Source of the DNA: Symsagittifera roscoffensis
Taxonomy: Eukaryota > Xenacoelomorpha > Acoela > Convolutidae
Assembly (NCBI RefSeq): GCF_963678635.1
Contig: NC_087068.1
Span: 50,239,724 to 50,303,723 of the forward strand
Length of the DNA: 64,000 nucleotides
Direction of reading: 5' to 3'
Part shown: piece after piece, positions 1-8,664 of the stretch
Position numbering within the stretch: the stretch's first letter is position 1
Layout: each line of letters opens with the position of its first letter
Notes under the pieces: generated by a model
The model's database searches: none
Seen by the model: only the letters and a program-made list of their open reading frames with translations
What the model was told of the DNA's origin: nothing
Translations under genes and position numbers: made by a program

Positions 1-2049
1 CCACTTTATTTAGATTGTCAAAATAATCATTATGAAGTTGATTTACTTGGAACATCAACTTTCAAACCAATCCCATATTCTCAATGGATAAAAAATAACA
101 CCCAACAAAAACGAACAAAACAACATCCGCCTAAAAAAGACCATTTTCCACTAATTGAAAAAGAAGATTTAACTGATAAAATAAATTTATCAGGACCACA
201 AACAAATGATTCAAAATACACAATAAATCAAGTTTTTGACCTTCACGACCCACTTGATACAATACCCTTATCTAAATTCGAAATTGAAAACATTTTTCTC
301 CCTCCAACAAAAACAATTACAATTTCAACACTGAAACAATATCAAAATCTTGACCCGATAATTAGACAACTAAAATCATGGCACAAATATAAAACTAAAC
401 CTGTCAAGGCAGATTCAACCATTCTAGGAAACAAAACACTCCTCCGATACTTTCGCAAATTTAACAACACAACAATTAACGAAAATACAGACCTTTTAAA
501 ATATAACCTGAATGAATCTACAGTTCCCTGTCTCCCTTTAAGTATGATTCTTATAGCTTTTAATATTTCACATACACAAAATATTAAAGGACACTCTGGA
601 TCAGAAAAAACATATTCAAATTTTATACAAAATTTTTACTTCCCAAATGCACCAATTTGGATAAAAGTACTATGCAATGATTGTATAGTATGTCAACTAA
701 ATAAACCTTACCCAAATCAAAAACAAATAGCACAAAAACAAGATTTTAAAGGACAAAGTTTGTACTTTAATCATCGTATCTCATTTGATACCAAAGGACC
801 AATTTCACCCTCATCCGAAGGAAACTCCTACATTATGGTAATTGTTGACGCATTTACACATTATGTAGCACTTAACCCAGTACCACATTGTAACGCTTAT
901 TACGCTTACACAACACTCTATGAACACTGGATAGCAAAATTCGGACTACCAGAAATTTTAGTTACAGACAACGGTACAGAATTCATAAATAATGAAATTA
1001 TCACACTATGTCATTTATATAACATTAAACACAAACCACGTACATCTCATGCACCTTGGACAAACGGCTTAGTCGAAGGTATGAACCGTTCATTACAAGA
1101 ATATCTTAGATGTATCATCAACGGAAATGATACAAAATATACCGAATGGTCAGCAGATGTAAAATTATTTCCCTTAGCATATAATTCACAAATTACGACA
1201 ACTTTAGGAATGTCACCATACGAAATGGTTTTTAACCAAAAGCCACGCAAACCAATAATGTTTACAGCAAATTCTCATAAAAACGCACAAGGTTATTGTC
1301 AACCAAATAAAGATTCAATTTGTTATAACCTACCTTTACATACACACGATGAAGATCATTTTCATCACCCACAAATTCTTAAACTAGCCTCCGGTACACA
1401 CACCGAATGGATTCTAAATAGAGATAAAAAACACAATGAAATTTATCAAAAAATAACAAAAAAGTTATTACAAAGACAAAACATTAATGAACAAATCAAT
1501 TCACGTTTTACACCAGCCTCCGAATTAAAAATTGGAACATTTGTTTTAATACCTAATTTTAATACTCAAAAAGGAATTTCTAAAAAATTACAACCCCTTC
1601 GAAAAGGACCATACCAAATAATTGCAAAACCCACTGATGTCACATATAAAATTACCGACTCAAACAAAAAAGAAATCGTTCAACATCGAAACAACCTATT
1701 ACCTTATTACCCAAAAGAATACGCACTCCGCGAATTAACTCAATTATATTCTTTCACAGGATTAAAAATCATTCAAAATGAACCACATCTGAAAAACACA
1801 GAACAAAATGATAACCCCACCGAAAATCAAAACACAAAACCAACCGCCACCAAAAACAATACACAAAACCATAAAGAATCCCCAAAACAAAGAAAAAATA
1901 GAAAAATGACCGAACAAATAATACCCCAAGAACAAATCGACAAATCAGAAAATAGAAAATCAACAAGACTCCGAAATCAACCACGTAAAAACTATAAAAT
2001 ATTCATCCCTCAATCTAAAATTTTAAAGAAAGTGGAATTTCAAAAGTAA
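1..2049 (+). CDS. pol: pol C-terminal part: integrase, GPY/F tail (copy A, partial)
   Basis: The frame is open from base 1 and gives the last 682 residues of the Gag-Pol polyprotein. It covers the linker after RNase H and the whole integrase. The zinc-binding HHCC region lies near 570-720 (GHSGSEKT, then CNDCIVC). The catalytic core has D in FDTKG, D in VTDNGTEF, and E 36 residues later in NGLVEGMN, the retroviral D-D-35-E arrangement. A GPY/F-like motif (LRKGPYQI, about 1,598-1,620) follows, then a basic Lys/Arg/Asn/Thr-rich tail. Integrase joins the cDNA to chromosomal DNA. No stop or frameshift is seen in the visible part. The first ATG of this segment (544) is internal and is not the true start. 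Confidence 0.93.
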   Translation, partial: PLYLDCQNNHYEVDLLGTSTFKPIPYSQWIKNNTQQKRTKQHPPKKDHFPLIEKEDLTDKINLSGPQTNDSKYTINQVFDLHDPLDTIPLSKFEIENIFLPPTKTITISTLKQYQNLDPIIRQLKSWHKYKTKPVKADSTILGNKTLLRYFRKFNNTTINENTDLLKYNLNESTVPCLPLSMILIAFNISHTQNIKGHSGSEKTYSNFIQNFYFPNAPIWIKVLCNDCIVCQLNKPYPNQKQIAQKQDFKGQSLYFNHRISFDTKGPISPSSEGNSYIMVIVDAFTHYVALNPVPHCNAYYAYTTLYEHWIAKFGLPEILVTDNGTEFINNEIITLCHLYNIKHKPRTSHAPWTNGLVEGMNRSLQEYLRCIINGNDTKYTEWSADVKLFPLAYNSQITTTLGMSPYEMVFNQKPRKPIMFTANSHKNAQGYCQPNKDSICYNLPLHTHDEDHFHHPQILKLASGTHTEWILNRDKKHNEIYQKITKKLLQRQNINEQINSRFTPASELKIGTFVLIPNFNTQKGISKKLQPLRKGPYQIIAKPTDVTYKITDSNKKEIVQHRNNLLPYYPKEYALRELTQLYSFTGLKIIQNEPHLKNTEQNDNPTENQNTKPTATKNNTQNHKESPKQRKNRKMTEQIIPQEQIDKSENRKSTRLRNQPRKNYKIFIPQSKILKKVEFQK

Positions 2050-2874
2050 TTTTAACATTATACTCCACAATCTTGAAACCTCCGAAACATTTTTCATTTA
2101 CATTTTTCAAAATAACATGCTGACAAGTACGTAATAATTCTAGTTCAAAATAGACCAATAGGATTCATCCAATCCGTCACTTTCTCTAACTCAAACTAAG
2201 ACCAATTAGACGAATCATATAGAACTCCAGGCACATCTATAACTATAACTTTACGACCTCCAGGTCAAAAATAAGCAAACCACTCCAACTTGACAACTAA
2301 AATAAATATCACCATAATACCGTACCCCTCCCTTATCTAATAACCCAAAGATCAACAATATTTCCCCAACTCAGACCACGAATACCCCCAAAACAAATTT
2401 GTTAACTTAGCCTAAGGTAACAAAATGAACATTTTAATTAGCCTAAAGTATAAAAATCTCACCATACCCCGGATCATTTGACAAACAAAAATAAAGAAAA
2501 AGACGACCTCCCAATCACCATGAAAATTGCCCCCAACAATTTTTTACAAAACTCAACCCACTTGTCAAAAAACTAATAAATAATCCGACCACACTAGAAA
2601 ATCGCCTCAAACAGCAAAAAATATTCGACCAAGAGATCATTTCTTAAATGCTCTTCTCTCAATCAGTTACTCAAATACTCATAAATTTTAAACATTTTTT
2701 TACAATACTTGAAACCTTTATAATATTTCTTTTTGATATACTTGAATCTTTTCTAATAACACTAATCATTTTTTGTAACATTTTTTAAATTTTCTACACT
2801 ATACTCGAACTATTCCTCCAACTTTCCAAAACCCTTGATTATATCCACAGGTACGATTTATACAACTTGTCTAA
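2050..2874 (+). other. Spacer between pol and accessory ORFs (copy A)
   Basis: About 825 bases with stops in all frames. It contains a perfect short hairpin (GACCT-CC-AGGTC, 2,265-2,276), a near-duplicated motif TTAGCCTAAGGTA / TTAGCCTAAAGTA (about 2,406-2,450), and a TATA-like string TATAAAAA starting at 2,449. A splice-acceptor-like ATATCCACAG ends at 2,850, just before the next ORF. The spacer is conserved in all three copies. It may hold an internal promoter or splice sites for the downstream genes; that is inference. Confidence 0.6.
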
Positions 2875-3063
2875 ATGATACGAACAATTTTCAGTAGAAC
2901 CGATATTTTTTTATTGTTTGTAATTTTCATAACATTTTTATCATCCCTCATTTTGACAATATGTAAATGTATAATGAAAGCAATCTTCACATTTGCCCTA
3001 GCAACAATCCTTCTAATACTTTTTTTGGAAGAATATTATAATAAACATAAACCTTCCCACTAA
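2875..3063 (+). CDS. Small two-TM hydrophobic protein (copy A)
   Basis: A 62-residue ORF beginning with ATG. Two hydrophobic stretches (about residues 10-32 and 36-52) are separated by a short Cys/Lys-containing turn, with a charged tail EEYYNKHKPSH. It would be a small integral membrane protein. Conservation as an ORF in all three copies supports it, although the copies are so young that this is weak evidence. Function is unknown. A viroporin-like role or a leader exon for the following ATG-less frame are possibilities, but nothing in the sequence decides. Confidence 0.45.
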   Translation: MIRTIFSRTDIFLLFVIFITFLSSLILTICKCIMKAIFTFALATILLILFLEEYYNKHKPSH

Positions 3064-3068
3064 AGTAA

Positions 3069-4205
3069 CAATTCAAAAATCCATCAAAAATTGCTACCCA
3101 ACAGTCGCAGAATCAGTCTTCACCGACATCATCCCAAGATAACCAAACACCACCTTCAATTACTCAAAATCCTCAAACATCTACACGAATTTCTTTTCAA
3201 GACAATCCATACACTTTTGAAGAACGACATGCTCGTTTATCAGAACCACTAGAACCAGTTCAACGACAAGCACCTCTAAGCGAACCAACATATAACCTAT
3301 ACCCAACACTACCACAAGAACTAAGTAGAATAAGAAATCCTAGTCAAAACCAAAATACAGTCGAAATAAATAGACAAATTATACATCCTCGACGAAACAG
3401 AAATTTTCAAACTCCCCGAGTTCATTTTGATATACCTCAATCCCCATCACAAAACACTCCAGAAAACCCCATTGGTATATCACCAGAAACCCCTACGCTT
3501 CTTTCACAACGTAGCACCTCAAGCCTACCATCAGATTACTTAGGTTCAACACCAACATCTGAACAAATACGTGAAAATCCCTTTAACCCCCCAAACCAGG
3601 CATCACGACTACCATATTGGACAACACATTCATTTACACAAGGTGAATTAAATTTAGTCAATAATCCAATAGATATTTCTACGGATACAACAACATCCTC
3701 ATCACTACCAGAAACATTATCACTACCATCAACACCATCAATAAGCCAGATTTCACCACCACCTTTTAACTTAAATTTTCCAAATAATCTCGACGCCAGA
3801 TATCGAGAACAATCATCAATAAATATTCCTTTAAGACTAGATTGGAATACATTTACAGCACCTCCACCATTATTTGGACAACATCAAGAAAGTAACCGCC
3901 TTCATAACTGGGCACTTAATAGATTACAATATCGCCAAGATATTCACAACGATATCCGTGATCACAATATTCAAATACTCCAACAAAACAGTTTACAATT
4001 AAAGTTTGAAATCACAGTTAAGTTAAATAATATTACCCAACATCCCTACCCATTAAATCCACCAAACATAACAGCTCAATCACTACCACCACCATTTATA
4101 ACCACTGAAGTAATATATAAATACGACAGATATACCAAAAACACAATTGGTTACATTACATTTTATAATCCATACTCAGGATTATCATACACATGTATAT
4201 TCTAA
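3069..4205 (+). CDS. Long open frame without ATG (copy A)
   Basis: After a TAA at 3,066-3,068 this frame stays open for 378 codons to TAA at 4,203-4,205 and contains no in-frame ATG. The N-terminal two thirds are rich in Pro, Ser, Thr, Gln and Asn, as in a disordered protein. The last third (from about 3,840) looks folded, with hydrophobic, Tyr- and Phe-containing segments ending SYTCIF. The ATG of the glycoprotein-like ORF (4,193) overlaps its last 13 bases. In-frame joining to the 62-residue ORF by frameshift is blocked by the TAA, so expression would need splicing into this frame or a non-ATG start. No family was recognised. Confidence 0.6.
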   Translation, partial: QFKNPSKIATQQSQNQSSPTSSQDNQTPPSITQNPQTSTRISFQDNPYTFEERHARLSEPLEPVQRQAPLSEPTYNLYPTLPQELSRIRNPSQNQNTVEINRQIIHPRRNRNFQTPRVHFDIPQSPSQNTPENPIGISPETPTLLSQRSTSSLPSDYLGSTPTSEQIRENPFNPPNQASRLPYWTTHSFTQGELNLVNNPIDISTDTTTSSSLPETLSLPSTPSISQISPPPFNLNFPNNLDARYREQSSINIPLRLDWNTFTAPPPLFGQHQESNRLHNWALNRLQYRQDIHNDIRDHNIQILQQNSLQLKFEITVKLNNITQHPYPLNPPNITAQSLPPPFITTEVIYKYDRYTKNTIGYITFYNPYSGLSYTCIF

Positions 4206-5437
4206 AATTATTAATTTTTCTCCAACTCCTTTTTCTAGTAATCTCAAATCAAAACATAAACCCTTCCCCTCGTACAGGACCACAAGATTTATTAGTAACA
4301 AATTACGATTGTGAAGAAAATGAACAAAAAACACTACACAAATATGCAATAAATCAAGTATCACAATGTGAAACAGAACCACAAGCTATAGAAACCACAA
4401 ATGTAATAGCAACACTCTATTCAAAAGCCCGAGCAACAACAGTTACAGGTTATAAATTCACAGCAACATTTTCCGAAAAGAAAGTACATTGTTCACAAGT
4501 CTCGAACGGAAACAAAAACCGACTTGACCATGAATCATTCTATCAGAGTAATATAGAACGTCTTTTACATCTCAATCCCGACGATTGTAAAAATGAATTA
4601 CTTAGACTAAACATCACACAAAATAAAAACTCCGCAAGAAAGTTAGTTAACTTTCAAGTTTTTTCAGACTCTGTACATCAATCACAACTTGAAAGACACC
4701 AAGGACATATAAAACTAGACGAAAAATACCCATACAACGGCGCACACGGACGATTAACCTATGACCTACACGATAAACATTGGATACCACACATTGGTAT
4801 AAATGACCCATCAAACTGCAAAGCAGACACAAAAAATAAAGGATACCAAGAAGTAATGTTTTTCGATTGGAAAATACAACTCGAAAAAATACAACTAACA
4901 CGAGATTTATCAGATAATACAATGATCTATCAAGGAATCCGATTACCTTGTAAAAATGATCAAGGTTATTGCGACCCTACAACGAGAACACAAGCAACAA
5001 TTGTTTGGTTCCCCGAAGATACATGTACAACATTTCAAGTAGCAAAAATACACGCTCGTATGATAAAATTTCACGAAAAATATTTTATACAATCAATTCC
5101 ATATGAACAAGTCCATCCATCACGAAAACTAAGTTCTAATTTTAGAAACATAGACAATATAGAAAATAAATTGACACGTTTTCAAATATATCAAGATACA
5201 GAACTTGCATGTAAATACAGGAATCCACTTCACAGAACACAATACTCTGAAATATTAGTTGAATACGAAAAAGGATTCGACATGACCACTGGAAAAGTAA
5301 AAATCGACCCATATGCCACAGGTCATCCTCCAAACGAAGGAACATCCTATATACCAGTTAATTTTGAAAAAAGCAACGTACAACCTGGTGGACATCTAAA
5401 ACCCCATGACACCAGAAGCACACGCTTACAAGAATAA
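4193..5437 (+). CDS. Signal-peptide glycoprotein-like (Env ectodomain candidate), copy A
   Basis: A 414-residue ORF. Residues 1-19 form a classic signal peptide (MYILKLLIFLQLLFLVIS). The rest is hydrophilic, with scattered cysteines (TNYDCEEN, SQCETE, KVHCSQV, DDCKNE, LPCKND, GYCDPT, DTCTTF, LACKYR) and an N-glycosylation site NIT near 141. It has no membrane anchor of its own. The next ORF supplies one, so the two together have the architecture of an envelope glycoprotein. The early YDC...C pattern recalls mononegavirus/chuvirus-type glycoproteins captured by other LTR elements; this is a resemblance only, not a demonstrated homology. The frame ends at 5,437, and the frame one base over continues with similar sequence. 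Confidence 0.62.
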   Translation: MYILKLLIFLQLLFLVISNQNINPSPRTGPQDLLVTNYDCEENEQKTLHKYAINQVSQCETEPQAIETTNVIATLYSKARATTVTGYKFTATFSEKKVHCSQVSNGNKNRLDHESFYQSNIERLLHLNPDDCKNELLRLNITQNKNSARKLVNFQVFSDSVHQSQLERHQGHIKLDEKYPYNGAHGRLTYDLHDKHWIPHIGINDPSNCKADTKNKGYQEVMFFDWKIQLEKIQLTRDLSDNTMIYQGIRLPCKNDQGYCDPTTRTQATIVWFPEDTCTTFQVAKIHARMIKFHEKYFIQSIPYEQVHPSRKLSSNFRNIDNIENKLTRFQIYQDTELACKYRNPLHRTQYSEILVEYEKGFDMTTGKVKIDPYATGHPPNEGTSYIPVNFEKSNVQPGGHLKPHDTRSTRLQE

Positions 5438-5567
5438 AGATACACTTTCATGAAGAACCTATTTCTGGGATACCGCAGTCCCATGTGGATCAGAAAACAG
5501 CCACAATGTAGTACAACTAAACCCTGATGAAAATAAATATTATCTTCTCACTCCATATCCCACATTA

Positions 5568-6455
5568 ATGCAATCACTCAAAAAATTTTCACCAGAAAGC
5601 ATTCGCGCTATTGCTCGAAACCCAAATATAGACTTACAATCAATAGGAATCTATTCAAAATCAGATATTCAACATCACATTAGAACACAACAATTCCAAG
5701 AATTATTAACACAAATGGACACTATACAAAGACAATCAATAGACCAAAATTTACGCAAACTTGCAGAAACCGCAGGATTTGCCGATATCTACACGCAAGA
5801 CTATAGCGGATATTTTAAAGACATTAAAGATTATATATATCTAAACGGTGAAAAATACCGTCCCCAAGATATATCACCAATTAACATTTTTAGCTTTGTT
5901 ACACTCAAAAATGAGATCCTCGATTTTCTAGGATGGCCCTACTACATCTTAGAAAAATTGACTATTTTATACGCAATGTTTAACTTTATTGGATTTTTTT
6001 TCTCACTTTTAAAAGGAATCTACAACACATGTGCTATACACACACAAGTAAACAGACAAGCAAGCGTAGCACGCATACTCTTTGCAGGATTTTTTGGAAT
6101 CTTTTCTACATCTATAAACAAAATTCTTTTAGACGCACAAATAAAAGAATATAACACAAAAATAGCAACACGACAAAATACATACGACGAAGAACATAAC
6201 AATGTAGACATAACGCCAACGGCACCACAATTACCACCCCTACCAAATAACCATCCACTATCCCTAGTCCCACGAAATTTTCGAAATTTAGCCATCACAC
6301 ATAATCCAAATTTTCGACTCACCACATCACAAAGTCCCATCCAACATATAATGACACACCAGTCACAAGATCAAAATACTTATGAACAAATTATTGAACA
6401 ACCCCATACCACCGCTTTTCAGTCTCAAAATAATCATTTTTTTAGCCCACGATGA
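5568..6455 (+). CDS. Membrane-anchor ORF (Env stem/TM candidate), copy A
   Basis: A 295-residue ORF from the first usable ATG. Residues 1-120 are helical, Gln/Asp/Ile-rich and stem-like. A long hydrophobic segment spans about 125-150, a second weaker one about 167-183, and a Pro/Gln/His-rich tail follows. The upstream frame, which in copy C begins at 37,831, is interrupted here by TGA at 5,451-5,453. The stop overlaps the next ATG (ATGA at 6,452-6,455). It probably carries the anchor for the preceding secreted ORF; that is inference from order and topology. Confidence 0.6.
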   Translation: MQSLKKFSPESIRAIARNPNIDLQSIGIYSKSDIQHHIRTQQFQELLTQMDTIQRQSIDQNLRKLAETAGFADIYTQDYSGYFKDIKDYIYLNGEKYRPQDISPINIFSFVTLKNEILDFLGWPYYILEKLTILYAMFNFIGFFFSLLKGIYNTCAIHTQVNRQASVARILFAGFFGIFSTSINKILLDAQIKEYNTKIATRQNTYDEEHNNVDITPTAPQLPPLPNNHPLSLVPRNFRNLAITHNPNFRLTTSQSPIQHIMTHQSQDQNTYEQIIEQPHTTAFQSQNNHFFSPR

Positions 6456-7000
6456 GCCGCCAACTTGGATCACTACACCGATCAAATTCCCACCCAACCA
6501 ATCTTACCTCTCCAATCCCAATAATACCACTTTTTGCTTTTCCGCCACCCGATTTTCCATCTAGTAATGTAACATCAGGCATGAATTCCGACACTAATTC
6601 ACACATCTCAGTTTTATATTCCATCTCACAACTCAATAACCCGAATATTGAAACCCCCGATGAATTTGCCGACTCAGAACCATCCCCATCCAATAATTTT
6701 CATAACTCTTCTAATTTTTCTCAACCCCCTTTTCAACCCATATTATCCAATAACCCTGACCCAATCACTCCCACACCCTCTTATGCTTCCCAAGTTACCC
6801 CAACCTACTCCTCATACCATTCTGACCAATCATCTCATTCTCCAGACACCCCCCGAATCTCCCCAGAGCTAGATAATTTTATTACCCTTCAACAACAACC
6901 CTACCACCTCCATACCCCAACAATAAACCAAATCTCCTCCACAATAAATTCATCCAACCCCCTACCCCTACACCCTCTTCAAATTATACTGAATCATTAG
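6452..7000 (+). CDS. Ser/Pro/Asn-rich ORF (copy A)
   Basis: A 182-residue ORF whose ATG overlaps the preceding stop (ATGA), a spacing that suggests coupled translation. Composition is dominated by Ser, Pro, Asn and Thr, with little predicted fold; no domain was recognised. It overlaps by 175 bases the frame (-1 relative) that continues into the terminal ORF, so the two may form one product through frameshifting or splicing. The plus strand here is extremely C-rich and G-poor. Confidence 0.5.
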   Translation: MSRQLGSLHRSNSHPTNLTSPIPIIPLFAFPPPDFPSSNVTSGMNSDTNSHISVLYSISQLNNPNIETPDEFADSEPSPSNNFHNSSNFSQPPFQPILSNNPDPITPTPSYASQVTPTYSSYHSDQSSHSPDTPRISPELDNFITLQQQPYHLHTPTINQISSTINSSNPLPLHPLQIILNH

Positions 7001-7960
7001 CACCATCATCCACATCAACTGAATCTTCACTCAACACTAATAGAGCTTACCGCACTTTTAAAAGAAAGTTCCCCAACCATCCTTTCCCAGCAAAACCAGG
7101 AACAGCCCGTGAATACATCAACCACCCCAAGCATACTAACACAAAAGAATTTTTAGCCATCACCTTACCATCATTCCCACAATACACCTTAAACACCCCC
7201 CACGACACTAACGAAACACGCAACTTTGTAGATGAATACGTTTTAATGCCCACTCTCTCTTGGACCTCATATTATCATTTTACTAACCCTCTTTGCTTAC
7301 CTTTATCTAACACTCACATCGATATAGAGCGAAATACGGACATGCTATATCGACTCACTACACCACTAACCGCTAGACAATTTACTTACGTTGGATATAA
7401 AAAATCACTAAAAACACACTGCACCTAGAGCTAACGAATATACACTCGAATACTATGATCACAACATCATCAGAGCTAACCAAGATCAATTCTTAGACGA
7501 CGATCGCTTCGCTAATCCACAAATTACCGAGAAATTTTTCATCAAGACACCATATATATTTACACTAAACATCTTCGACCGAAAGTTTGATCACATTATT
7601 TCAGAAGCACTAACAGACACACAAGCATACGAAAGTTTTAAAGAACGCTTCCAAATATTTTCACTAACCTTTCATTTCCTTGCACCACACGAAAGAGATT
7701 TACACTGCTCACACGATATTATGTTGCGCACTAAACAAACCCACACATATAGTTATTATCGCTTCATCCAAAATCACTTTGACCTACACACACCCTCTAG
7801 ACAACCACACCATCGCTTTCAATTCATTAATTCCAAATACACTTCACCATTTTTCCTAAATTTCACATATTGCATTAAAGATACTAACCTTCATGGTATT
7901 CTTCGCAATTATGATCCCATAACTTTGATTTTTCCCGCATACAAGATTATTTCCACATAA
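6826..7960 (+). pseudogene. Terminal ORF, broken and truncated (copy A)
   Basis: This is the counterpart of the terminal ORF of copy C (39,251-40,681). A lost CA unit in the (CA)n run near 7,414-7,421 shifts the frame and gives a stop at 7,426-7,428. The matching sequence resumes in the other frame until 7,923, where the shared deletion replaces the C-terminal about 110 residues with unrelated codons ending at 7,960. Function unknown. Copy B carries the same two lesions, so they predate the A/B duplication. Confidence 0.75.
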
Positions 7961-7971
7961 TTTGTGAACTT
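7924..7971. other. Deletion junction with 48-bp unmatched filler (copy A)
   Basis: Copy A leaves the copy C alignment after CATAAC at 7,923 and rejoins it at the LTR start, 7,972. The 48 bases between match nothing I can find in the 1,904 bases (40,351-42,254) that copy C has here. Copy B has the identical junction at 24,135-24,182. The lost segment includes the sequence just upstream of the 3' LTR, where a polypurine tract should be. Confidence 0.85.
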
Positions 7972-8365
7972 TGGAACCTGATCTAGACTACATTTTATGA
8001 TTGGATAATTTAGATATTTTACCAATGTAAAGTATTTAATATTAACCAATCATGATCCATCTAACTAACAACCCACTTATTTGTAAGTGCTGAAGTTACT
8101 TGTATTTTCAGCACCAGAGAGATTTGAATTTAACTTAGAAATTAGTTGGACTCTCCCGAGCACTTCAGCAGCCGCAATAAACCAGTATACCCTAGATCTA
8201 TTGAGCCTAGCAGAGACTAGTTAAACAACCTGAGACTAGATAGTATAAGAGTAAGATTAGGATCGGTATTAGACTAAGAAGTTGCACGAATCTATCCGGC
8301 CGAAAATAAGATAGCGTGACGAGCAGACGGTGTACCCTATCCGAAATTACTCTATGAGTTAACCA
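7972..8365 (+). repeat. LTR-1 (shared by copies A and B)
   Basis: A 394-bp repeat beginning TGGAACC and ending TTAACCA, so it has the canonical TG...CA ends. Boundaries come from comparison with LTR-3, where flanking sequence diverges on both sides. Contents: two CCAAT-like motifs (ACCAAT near 8,023 and 8,046), a perfect 8-bp stem (GTGCTGAA 8,087-8,094 / TTCAGCAC 8,107-8,114) and a polyadenylation signal AATAAA at 8,176-8,181. It differs from LTR-2 at one base that I could see (TGTATTTT here, TGTAATTT there). Confidence 0.93.
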
Positions 8366-8430
8366 TATGAAACCTTAATAGCTTAGAATTAACCAAAATA
8401 GATTAGAAATTAGACAAAAACATTTACAAA

Positions 8431-8664
8431 ATGTTATACGACAATAATTTAATCGAAATGTCTCTACGACTCAATAGATCAGAGCCAATGTTCCGAACCA
8501 TAACAGAACTACCCGGAATTGGAAGAAGACCTCGAACCAGAGACGACATACGACAAAGTAGAAATTTGCCATATAGCTATATGATAGTTAGGCAAAAACC
8601 AGAACAAACTTTTATATTTAGAATACTACTAGCAATGAATTTAGATTTTCATTTGCAAACATAA
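8431..8664 (+). CDS. 77-residue leader ORF (copy B)
   Basis: An ATG-initiated ORF starting 66 bases after the LTR, identical by eye to 24,642-24,875 in copy C. The product is Arg-rich in the middle (GRRPRTRDD) with no recognised domain. It may be an upstream ORF in the leader, a 5' exon donating its ATG to spliced downstream products, or chance. Confidence 0.3.
   Translation: MLYDNNLIEMSLRLNRSEPMFRTITELPGIGRRPRTRDDIRQSRNLPYSYMIVRQKPEQTFIFRILLAMNLDFHLQT

Larger units (their letters stand above)
1..8365 (+). mobile_element. Retroelement copy A (3' half, window-truncated)
   Basis: This is the first of three head-to-tail copies of one LTR retroelement. Position 1 lies inside pol and corresponds to 16,212 in copy B; from there A and B align without gaps at an offset of 16,211 through LTR-1. 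Only a few substitutions separate them over about 8.3 kb (for example 4,853 G against 21,064 A). The copy ends in LTR-1, which also serves as the 5' LTR of copy B. Its 5' half and 5' LTR lie outside the window. Confidence 0.93.

Noticed and set aside
544-2049. A free-standing integrase gene starting at 544
   Set aside because: The pol frame is open from base 1 and the ATG is internal to the polyprotein in copies B and C.
7721-7960. A 79-codon gene before LTR-1 (also 23,932-24,171)
   Set aside because: It is the out-of-frame, truncated end of the terminal ORF, finished by deletion filler.
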